Position numbers and translations under genes: made by a program. From Mesorhizobium sp. M2E.F.Ca.ET.219.01.1.1 (lineage in GTDB: Bacteria > Pseudomonadota > Alphaproteobacteria > Rhizobiales > Rhizobiaceae), in contig NZ_SADT02000005.1 of assembly GCF_004016445.2 (NCBI RefSeq), positions 124,001 through 188,000 on the forward strand: a stretch of 64,000 bases of DNA, in the 5' to 3' direction. The notes below the pieces were generated by a model, which was not told the DNA's origin, searched no databases, and saw nothing but the letters and a program-made list of their open reading frames with translations. Shown piece by piece: positions 16,782 to 23,969 of this stretch (position 1 is its first letter; each line of letters begins with the position of its first letter).

Positions 16782-17016
16782 CGCGGCTCCTCACTTTCAA
16801 AGTTCGTGGTGACAGCAGGTAGGATACAGCCTGCAATTGGATCGCGGAATAGGTCGTCAATGTGCGCTTACCGGGCAAGCGGCTTCGGGCGCGTCTCAGG
16901 ACGTGCGCTTGGAGGCGGCGGCAAAGTTCACTGAACGACCGACATGAGGCGCGCCAGGCCGTCTTGCCGCGCTGTCCCGCAGGCCCGCCGCGATGCCGGC
17001 ATAAGGTCGATGAAAG

Positions 17017-17166
17017 CCCGATTTCATCATCTGCCTGGAAGATGGCGTGAAGTTCAAATCGCCGAGCGCCACGCAGTGCCGGTAACGGCATGACACCGGA
17101 TGCGTGCCGCGCGCAATGGAAGCTGCCGTCCGACTATACCGTGGTAGCGACTAACTAGGCCGCCGA
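17017..17166 (+). pseudogene. Decayed mucR fragment
   Basis: One frame reads PDFIICLEDGVKFKS and then stops. After a frameshift the next frame reads PDACRAQWKLPSDYTVVATN, followed by TAG where the family has Tyr, then AAE. These match the zinc-finger and C-terminal signature of the intact MucR at 13256 (PDYIICLEDGKKFKS; PEAYRTKWGLPVDYPMVAPNYAA). The N-terminal half is not recognisable. The remaining part of the 472-bp gap (16782-17253) holds no gene I can support. Confidence 0.85.
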
Positions 17167-17253
17167 GAGATCCCTACTTTGCTGCCGCTAAGGACTTCGA
17201 AAGGATTTTGCTCGCATCGTTGATTAGCGCTCACGAATAGATTGGCGGCTGGA

Positions 17254-20200
17254 ATGCAAAGGGATCATTCCTTGCGACCGCATCCCCGATCGTTGGGTTG
17301 GATCGGCACGACCGCGCTGGCCATGGGTGGCAGCAACCAAAGCCTGTTTCTTATAGCCGCGCTTTTCGTCGGCCAGGGTGCGATCCCGGGCCAGGGCAGC
17401 GCTGCCGTTGTTTTGCTGATCGTGGGCGTCATCCTCAGTTGGGCAGCCGCGCCAGCGTGGATAGAGCTGATATTACTATGGCCCGACCGCGTGGGCGGCA
17501 TCGCGGCGACGTGTTCAGAGGCATTCCGACCGTACAGTCCGGTTCTCTCAGGTTTGGCCGGTACATGCTATTGGTGGGGTTGGGTTCCAACCTGTGGCTT
17601 GACGGCACTGCTTTCGGCGTCGGCAATACAGCAATGGTACCTGCCGGATATTCCCGTCGAGTTCGTGGCCTGCGCGTTGGTCGTGTGCTTCACCGCAGTC
17701 AATCTATGCGGAATAAAATGGGTCTCTCGGCTAGTCGTTCCGATAGCCACGGGTTCGGCCTTCCTGGCATTCGCGGCCGCGATCATCCCGATCCTCTCGG
17801 GCAACGTCGATTGGCGGCAGGCGACGACCTTCGCTTTAACGTCACCCTTCGCAGGCTGGTTTGGAGATCTGACCTCGATAATGGCCGGCCTTTATCTGGT
17901 CGGGTTTGCGGCCCCCGCGTTTGAAGCGGCGACATGCCATGTCGGCGAAACAGTCGACCCGAACCGCAACGTTCCTCGTGCGGTGTTTGCAAGCGCCGCA
18001 ATGGCCGGACTTTACTTCATTGTCCTGCCAATTGTCTGGTTGGGTGCGTTGGGGTCTCAGCCGCTGGGCATGGACCTGGCTGTCGCTCTGGGCCCTGCCT
18101 TTGCCCCCCTGCTTGGCAGTTTTGGCAAGGCAGCCGCTATCTGGTTCATGATGCTCAACATGTTCCATGGAACGATGCAGCCGCTGGCGGGCGCCTCTCG
18201 GACCTTGGCGCAGCTGAGCGAGGACGGGCTGCTGCCGCGGTTCCTCGGCCGACGTTCGGCGACGGATTGTCCATGGGCGGCGACGTTGCTGACAGCCTCA
18301 ATGGCTATCCTGTTCCTTGTCATAGGCGATCCGATATGGCTGATCGCGGCGGCGAATTTTACCTATTTGATCGGAATTTGCCTGCCCAATGTCGCGGCCT
18401 GGCTTTTGCGCCGCGACTATCCTTCGGTCGACCGACCTTATCGAGCCCCGAAGGGAGCCATTGTGCTTGGCTTGGTTGCCTCCGGGATATGGATGCTAGC
18501 CGCTTTGCTCGGGTTTCAGCAGTTCGGACTCCCTACGGTCATTGTCGGTCTCGTCATGGCCTATTCGGGGGCCGCCCTCTACGCATGGCGAACAATCGAG
18601 GATCGGCTCCGCGCAGGGTTGCCGGCGGTCGGGCAGTCGCTGCATCTTAAGCTGACCGGCGCTATGTTGCTGGTTCTGGCGCTGGACGCCGCTGGCTACG
18701 TCATCGCGGTAAGCACTGTCTCGGCCGAACATGGCGCTCTGATAGCGGCGCTCGAGGACATCTTTGTCGCGGTGGCGATGTTGACCATCAGCGTCGGACT
18801 GGTTCTGCCAGGGATGATTGCGCACTCGGCAACCGAAATCAGCGAGGCTGCCAAGCGGCTCACCTCCGGTACGCTTCGTGACTTCAGTCGAGCTATGGTG
18901 GCCCTCGGTCGCGGTGACCTTGGTGCAGCCCACGCCTCCGTCAACATCACGCCGGTTTCCATTCATTCGAGGGATGAAATCGGCGAGATGGCGGAAAGCT
19001 TCAATCTAATGCAGCAGGAAGTTCTCCAGGCCGCTCATAGCCTCGATGACGCCAGAGACAATCTTTCCTTGGCGCGAAGCCAACTCGATGCGTCGTATCA
19101 GAGCATCGTTCATCTCGCTCATCACGATGCGCTCACCGGCCTGCCAAATCGGGTAGCATTTGCCAAACATTTGGCCCTGACCTTCGAACAGTCGATTGCT
19201 AGCGGCGAGACCTTCGCGGTCTTTTGTATGGACCTGGACAATTTTAAGGAGGTCAACGACGTTTTCGGACATGCCATTGGCGACGAGCTACTGAAGGAAG
19301 CCGCGCTGCGCCTCACAATCGCCTCGCAGGATGCTTTCCTGGCAAGAGTCGGGGGCGACGAATTCACTTTGATTGCGGCACATCCAATTTCGCTTGAACC
19401 GCTCGAGCAACTAGCTGGCAGACTGCTGGCCACGGCCGATGATGCCTTCGATATTGAAGGTCAAAAACTGCGCATTGGATTGAGCATCGGGATCGCCGTG
19501 TTTCCCAAAGACGGAAGCGATGCCGGGACGCTTGTGGCGAATGCCGATGCGGCGCTTTACCGCGCGAAAGCGGAAGGTCGACTAAATGCCCGCTTTTTCG
19601 AACCGGAGATGGATCGCCATCTGCGCGAACAGCTGGCGCTGCAGCTTGACCTTCGATCGGCGCTCGAACGGGATGAATTGATGCTGCATTACCAGCCACA
19701 AGCCACAATTGATGGAAAGGTGTTCGGATTTGAAGTTCTTCTGCGGTGGCGCCACGAAAGGCTAGGCCTCGTCCCTCCCAACGACTTTATTCCGTTGGCC
19801 GAGAAGAATGGTTTGATCGTTTCGATCGGCGAATGGGTGCTCAGACGCGCTTGTCGTGAGGCTGCAGCGTGGTTCGCTCCTCTGAAGATCGCGGTTAACC
19901 TGTCGCCGGTGCAGTTTCAACATGGGGACCTGGTGAACCTCGTCCACTCGATTTTACTCGAAACGGGGCTCGCTCCTGCCCGTCTGGAGTTCGAAATCAC
20001 TGAAGGGGTTCTCATAAACGACCCCCAGCGGACTCTGTCTATCCTGCGTCGGCTCAAATCCCTGGGTGTCAAGATTGCAATGGACGACTTCGGCACTGGC
20101 TATGCTTCTCTTTCCTCATTGCGGTCGTTTCCGTTCGACAAAATCAAAATAGATCGCAGTTTCATTGTCGATGTGGCGACCAGTGACCAAGCGGCAGCCA

Positions 20201-20451
20201 TCGTGCGTACCGTCATAGGCCTAGGGTCCGCTCTCGGCGTGCCCGTTATCGCCGAGGGCGTCGAAACCGAAGCTCAGCGTTCCTTCCTTGCCCGGGAGGG
20301 CTGTGTCGAAGTTCAGGGCTACCTGGTAGGCTGGCCTGCGTCCATCGAGACCTTTTCCGGTTTGACGGCCAAGGCCAATGCTGGGGTTGTTCGAGGGCCA
20401 GCCCGTCGGGAAATAATAGAGATCCCCCGTCGCTCTGAGAGGAAACGGTGA
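17254..20451 (+). CDS. Amino-acid-permease / HAMP / GGDEF / EAL fusion protein
   Basis: A 1065-residue protein with an unusual domain order. Residues about 10-450 form an APC-superfamily permease of about 12 membrane segments: the N-terminal GWIGTTALAMGGSNQSLFL, a later ATCHVGETVDPNRNVPRAVF, ASRTLAQLSEDGLLPRFLGR, and RPYRAPKGAIVLG, all APC hallmarks. Two more membrane segments (about 463-535) lead to a HAMP-like stretch (about 530-600, ending SRDEIGEMAESFNLMQQEV). A GGDEF domain follows from about 625 (HHDALTGLPNR), with intact GGDEF at 700-704 but no RxxD inhibitory site in front of it. An EAL domain from about 800 has EVL in place of EAL (Glu827), NLSP, FEITEG, DDFGTG (944-949), KIDRSF, AEGVE and VQGY, so the phosphodiesterase residues are present. 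Inferred role: a transporter-like sensor that changes cyclic-di-GMP. ATG 17254 is chosen; a TTG four codons upstream is possible. GC looks lower than in neighbouring genes. Confidence 0.9.
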   Translation: MQRDHSLRPHPRSLGWIGTTALAMGGSNQSLFLIAALFVGQGAIPGQGSAAVVLLIVGVILSWAAAPAWIELILLWPDRVGGIAATCSEAFRPYSPVLSGLAGTCYWWGWVPTCGLTALLSASAIQQWYLPDIPVEFVACALVVCFTAVNLCGIKWVSRLVVPIATGSAFLAFAAAIIPILSGNVDWRQATTFALTSPFAGWFGDLTSIMAGLYLVGFAAPAFEAATCHVGETVDPNRNVPRAVFASAAMAGLYFIVLPIVWLGALGSQPLGMDLAVALGPAFAPLLGSFGKAAAIWFMMLNMFHGTMQPLAGASRTLAQLSEDGLLPRFLGRRSATDCPWAATLLTASMAILFLVIGDPIWLIAAANFTYLIGICLPNVAAWLLRRDYPSVDRPYRAPKGAIVLGLVASGIWMLAALLGFQQFGLPTVIVGLVMAYSGAALYAWRTIEDRLRAGLPAVGQSLHLKLTGAMLLVLALDAAGYVIAVSTVSAEHGALIAALEDIFVAVAMLTISVGLVLPGMIAHSATEISEAAKRLTSGTLRDFSRAMVALGRGDLGAAHASVNITPVSIHSRDEIGEMAESFNLMQQEVLQAAHSLDDARDNLSLARSQLDASYQSIVHLAHHDALTGLPNRVAFAKHLALTFEQSIASGETFAVFCMDLDNFKEVNDVFGHAIGDELLKEAALRLTIASQDAFLARVGGDEFTLIAAHPISLEPLEQLAGRLLATADDAFDIEGQKLRIGLSIGIAVFPKDGSDAGTLVANADAALYRAKAEGRLNARFFEPEMDRHLREQLALQLDLRSALERDELMLHYQPQATIDGKVFGFEVLLRWRHERLGLVPPNDFIPLAEKNGLIVSIGEWVLRRACREAAAWFAPLKIAVNLSPVQFQHGDLVNLVHSILLETGLAPARLEFEITEGVLINDPQRTLSILRRLKSLGVKIAMDDFGTGYASLSSLRSFPFDKIKIDRSFIVDVATSDQAAAIVRTVIGLGSALGVPVIAEGVETEAQRSFLAREGCVEVQGYLVGWPASIETFSGLTAKANAGVVRGPARREIIEIPRRSERKR

Positions 20452-20618
20452 AGTCTGGCGAAAACAAAGCCGCGCCGTGACTTTGTTTTCGGGGTTTCAC
20501 CCGTGGCCGTTGGAGGTGAGCGACGCTGAAAGGCGGCTCACGGGAACCCTGGAGCGGCCTGCTACAGACGACGGTCAGAGCGTGGACGCATTGTTAGTGG
20601 TTGCTGAACAAGGGACCC

Positions 20619-20643
20619 GGAACATTCGATCGGCGCCGCTGTT
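20619..20643 (+). promoter_or_regulatory. Possible EcfG (general stress sigma) promoter
   Basis: GGAAC (20619-20623), then 17 bases and GTT at 20641 (16 bases before TGTT, against consensus CGTT), lies 25 bp before the small DUF3606-like gene. The pattern fits the alphaproteobacterial EcfG promoter GGAAC-N16/17-CGTT with one mismatch. A short inverted repeat (GGAAC...GTTCC) overlaps it and could be the alternative explanation. Confidence 0.45.
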
Positions 20644-20667
20644 CCTTTTGACCAGGAGGAAACAGCC

Positions 20668-20856
20668 ATGCATCAGGTCGAACACTATTCAGAGCGCCGC
20701 GAACCAGAGCTCATGGAAGACGCATGCGAAGTCGCCCACTTCGCCAGAAAATTCCATCTCACGATGCCTGAAGCGAGGATGCTCATGCGGCAGCACGGCA
20801 ACAATCACGCCCGACTTGAGAGGGAGGCGAGAAAGCTTGTGTGTAAAGCGCGTTGA
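20668..20856 (+). CDS. Small DUF3606-like protein
   Basis: A 62-residue protein with the DUF3606-like pattern EVAHFARKFHLTMPEARMLM followed by RQHGNNHARLEREARKL, resembling the family's 'E-V-x-Y-W-x-x-x-F-x-V-x' helix pair. The ribosome site is excellent (CCAGGAGGAAACAGCCATG). Function unknown. The possible EcfG promoter upstream would make it a general-stress gene (inference). Confidence 0.7.
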   Translation: MHQVEHYSERREPELMEDACEVAHFARKFHLTMPEARMLMRQHGNNHARLEREARKLVCKAR

Positions 20857-21012
20857 CCAAGCTTTTTCCGACTTTGGACCGCCGATCATCGGTCACGCCA
20901 AGTCGGATGCCCCAGGCATTGTCGCCGTGCGGAAGGCTTAGTTGCGATAGGTTTCAGCGTCGTCAGCCGACGGTGCTTGAGATCACCCGCAGATCACCCG
21001 CGCGGGGACCCT

Positions 21013-21243
21013 CTACTCCGAAAAGCTCACACTGACGCCGCGCTGCCGAAAATAGGCCTGCATCAACTTGCGCCCGGCGCGGTTGTTCTGCACCAGCCTG
21101 GCCGGATCGAACACCGCCTGCTTCTTCCCCTCTCGGGCCAGCGCCGCCTTGAGGGTCGCGATATGCGCATCGAGGTCGGCGTTGTCCGCTCGGAGCGAGG
21201 CATAGATATTTTCGATCGCTTCGGCCAGGGTCAGTTCGTTCAA
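21013..21243 (-). CDS. Small hypothetical protein, TTG start
   Basis: A 76-residue hydrophilic, helical protein (NELTLAEAIENIYASLRADN, ending in RGVSVSFSE). I do not recognise a family. The TTG start at 21243 is chosen because GGAAG lies 6 bp upstream and the sequence before it looks non-coding. It lies between the DUF3606-like gene (convergent) and a family A repeat. Confidence 0.55.
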   Translation of the reverse strand: MNELTLAEAIENIYASLRADNADLDAHIATLKAALAREGKKQAVFDPARLVQNNRAGRKLMQAYFRQRGVSVSFSE

Positions 21244-21374
21244 CAGTGTCTTCCTTTGGTTGATCCCGCGGCGCCTTAGCACAGATTCGCGGCTGCGCCG
21301 ATACCGATGAGACTGCCTGTGCACAGCGCCGGTGGCGAAGCCCGATCCATTCGCCAGCGCCTCGGACCTTTAGA

Positions 21375-21417
21375 GCAATTCCAGGAAAAGTGTGAGCGGT
21401 TTTCCGTCCGGAATTGC
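21375..21417. repeat. Palindromic repeat, family A, copy 2
   Basis: A 43-bp copy with ends GCAATTCC/GGAATTGC and the full core, 29 bp beyond the stop codon of the K+ channel gene. It is followed by GCGTAAAAACAAGGAGATAG and a degenerate form of the second hairpin seen in copy 3. Confidence 0.85.
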
Positions 21418-21446
21418 GTAAAAACAAGGAGATAGTGCAACGGCAC

Positions 21447-22517
21447 TTATGCGGACGGCTGCGCTGCGCCGCGCCGCTCAAGCGCGGTCGTGCGGATGAT
21501 TTCAGCGATCTCCGGGCTGCTGCTGCACAGCATCTGGAAATCCGACGAGTGCAATGACAGGAGTGACACCGCTGTTGCGGCGCTGACGGTCGCCATGCGC
21601 GGTTCACCAGTGATCAGCGCCATCTCGCCGAAGAAGGCGCCGGGGCCGAGTTCCACCGGCTTCGGTGCCGCGACGCTGACGCGCCCCTCCACGACGAAGA
21701 ACATCCGATCACCGGGCTCGCCGCTGCGGCAGATCACGGCGCCCGCCGGTACCGTGCGAGGTCGTAACGCGCTCACGATCTCGACCAGCGCGGCCGGGCC
21801 AAGTTTCTGAAACAACGGCACGGCGGCGACCAATTGCCAATTGCGAACGAAATCCCCGCGACGGACTTCCTGAGCGAAGCCGGTAGCAAGAATGCCGGCC
21901 CAGAGCGCGAAGATGCCGATGCCGCTCATCATGACAGCCCCAGAGAGGACGCGACCAGCGAAGCTTTGCGGAATCTCGTCGCCATAGCCGGTGGTGGACA
22001 GCGTAACCACCGCCCACCACATTGCCTGGGGGATGCTGCCGAACTTTTCCGGTTGGATATCGCGCTCGATGACATAGGCCGCGAGGGCGACGCCGAACAG
22101 AACGACGCCGAAGAGCGTGGTGACGCCGATCAGGTTGCGCGCTTCGTTGGCCAGCACCCTGCCCAGCACCGGGAAGAAAGTCGAGTCGCGCAGCGGTTTC
22201 AGCAGCCAGACACCACAGTACAGGCTCCAGTCGGAGGTGCCAATGAGCAGAAAAGCGGCGAGTGGAACCAGGACCGCGAGCACATCGATGGTGATTGCCG
22301 GCGTCCTGTCCCTGACGTCTCCCGCCCGGCGCTTGAGCAGCGTCGCGGCCATTTGCAGGAGATAGGCGCCCCAAACGACGACGAGTACCGCGGTCAGAGC
22401 CAGCCTGCTTCGTCCGGATATGTCCGGTATCGTGAGCCCAGCCACCGCCAGAAGCCCAGGCGCAGCCAGCACCGCATTGAGCGGCGCGTAAATTCTCAAG
22501 AAAGGCAGTACCGACAT
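21447..22517 (-). CDS. Cyclic-nucleotide-gated potassium channel (MlotiK1 orthologue)
   Basis: A 356-residue channel that matches, as I recall it, the structurally characterised MlotiK1 (MloK1) of Mesorhizobium loti along its length, from MSVLPFLRIYAPLNAVL to ALERRGAA. Six membrane segments (about 1-215) include the K+ selectivity filter STTGYGD. A C-linker and cyclic-nucleotide-binding domain (about 220-345) follow, with the phosphate cassette FFGEMALITGEPRMATVSA containing the Glu and Arg that contact cAMP. It conducts K+ when cAMP binds. The start was set at ATG 22517 to match the known protein; an in-frame start 19 codons upstream exists but is not needed. Confidence 0.95.
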   Translation of the reverse strand: MSVLPFLRIYAPLNAVLAAPGLLAVAGLTIPDISGRSRLALTAVLVVVWGAYLLQMAATLLKRRAGDVRDRTPAITIDVLAVLVPLAAFLLIGTSDWSLYCGVWLLKPLRDSTFFPVLGRVLANEARNLIGVTTLFGVVLFGVALAAYVIERDIQPEKFGSIPQAMWWAVVTLSTTGYGDEIPQSFAGRVLSGAVMMSGIGIFALWAGILATGFAQEVRRGDFVRNWQLVAAVPLFQKLGPAALVEIVSALRPRTVPAGAVICRSGEPGDRMFFVVEGRVSVAAPKPVELGPGAFFGEMALITGEPRMATVSAATAVSLLSLHSSDFQMLCSSSPEIAEIIRTTALERRGAAQPSA

Positions 22518-22754
22518 TCTGCGCCCACCAGCCGCGACCACCTTCCAAAATAGATGCCTTAAAGGCAAGCGCAACGGTGCTTGCTCTCGCCGCAGCGTGC
22601 ATCATCACCAAACGGCAGCCACAGGGTGGACATTTCTGCCCACATGGAAAATGATCATGTTGCTATGCACAATACCGCAGTGCTCAAATCTCGACGAGAA
22701 GCCTGAGCGTAGAAGCGGATCAACCGACCTCCGGTCCAGCGAGCGGGGACGCAA

Positions 22755-23969
22755 ATGGACACCACAGGGAATGGGCAATTGCGTTGCGACGCGGACGGCC
22801 GACCCCGTCGATCGGCCGGCTGGCTGGCCCGCGCCGCCGTCTCGGCGGCATTCCTGCTCGGCATGGCTTTCAGCAGCACTGCATTTGCGCAGGACCAGCA
22901 GCTACCCGTGGTGACGGCGGCCAAGCCGGTGGTGCGTGACATCGTCGAGGACGACGAGTTCGTCGGGCGCTTCGAAGCCGTCGACCAGGTCGCCATCCGT
23001 TCGCGCGTCAGCGGCTATCTGGACAAGGTCAGCTTCCAGGACGGCGCGCTGGTCAACAAGGGCGACCTGCTCTTCACCATCGACCAGCGTCCGTACCAGG
23101 CCGCCTATGATGCCGCCAAATCGCAAGTGGACGTCGCCAAGAGCCTGCTTGAATTCACCAAGATGCAGCTGGATCGCGCCAACGAACTTGCCAAGACCGG
23201 CAACATCTCGCCCGCCACCGTCGACGACCGCCGGCGGGAATACCTTGCGGCGCAGGCGCAGATGCAGGGCGCGACGGCCGCGCTGACGACGGCCAGCCTG
23301 AACATGGAATTCACCGAGATCAAGGCGCCCTTGTCCGGCCGCATCGACCGCCGGCTGGTGTCGGTCGGCAACCTCGTGCAGCCGGATTCCACCTTGCTGA
23401 CGACCATCGTCACGCGCGACCCGATCGACTTCTATTTCGACGTCGATGAGCGCCTGTATTTCAGCTACGCCCGCGACGCGAAGGCGCGTGGCGGCAGCAT
23501 GCAGGAAGGCGCCGGCGGCCTCGATGTGGAGGTTCATGTCGCCGACCGCGCGGAGGCGGTGTTCAAGGGCAAGCTCGATTTTGCCGAGAACCGGATCGAC
23601 AACGCGACCGGCACCATGCGGGTGCGTGCGAAGTTTGCCAACCCCGACGGCATTCTCCAGCCAGGCATGTTCGGACGCATCAACGTGCCGGGGTCGCTGC
23701 CGCATAGCGGCGTGCTGGTGCCCGACGAGGCGATCGGCGCCGATCAGGATCGCCGCATCGTCTTCCTGGTCGACGAGGCCGGAATGGTGTCGGCGAAGCC
23801 CGTGCGCACCGGACCGCTTCTCGACGGCTACCGGGTGATCCGCTCGGGCCTGACCGGCGGCGAGACGATCATCGTCAACGGGCTGATGCACGCCAGGCCC
23901 GGCACCAAGGTGAAGGTCGAGATGGTGACGTTGCCGCCCAAGGTCGAGACCGCCGGGTTGCAGCAATGA
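22755..23969 (+). CDS. RND efflux periplasmic adaptor (membrane fusion protein)
   Basis: A 404-residue HlyD/AcrA-family adaptor, MexE/BepF-like. It has a long N-region and a signal-like segment (AAVSAAFLLGMAFSSTAFAQ, cleavage after AFA). The lipoyl half-motifs are SRVSGYLDKVSFQDGALVNKG and IKAPLSGRIDRRLVSVGNLV, with an alpha-hairpin between them (about 105-175) and the beta-barrel and membrane-proximal domains after. It links the inner-membrane pump to an outer-membrane channel. ATG 22755 is used, although the N-region before the signal is unusually long (about 25 residues). It overlaps the pump gene by 4 bp (ATGA), so the two are translationally coupled. Confidence 0.94.
   Translation: MDTTGNGQLRCDADGRPRRSAGWLARAAVSAAFLLGMAFSSTAFAQDQQLPVVTAAKPVVRDIVEDDEFVGRFEAVDQVAIRSRVSGYLDKVSFQDGALVNKGDLLFTIDQRPYQAAYDAAKSQVDVAKSLLEFTKMQLDRANELAKTGNISPATVDDRRREYLAAQAQMQGATAALTTASLNMEFTEIKAPLSGRIDRRLVSVGNLVQPDSTLLTTIVTRDPIDFYFDVDERLYFSYARDAKARGGSMQEGAGGLDVEVHVADRAEAVFKGKLDFAENRIDNATGTMRVRAKFANPDGILQPGMFGRINVPGSLPHSGVLVPDEAIGADQDRRIVFLVDEAGMVSAKPVRTGPLLDGYRVIRSGLTGGETIIVNGLMHARPGTKVKVEMVTLPPKVETAGLQQ

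Noticed and set aside
20963..21607. Minus-strand open frame of 214 codons spanning the repeat at 21375
   Set aside because: It passes through a dispersed repeat and is basic and low in normal codon use. The shorter TTG-start frame inside (21013-21243) reads as a more natural protein.
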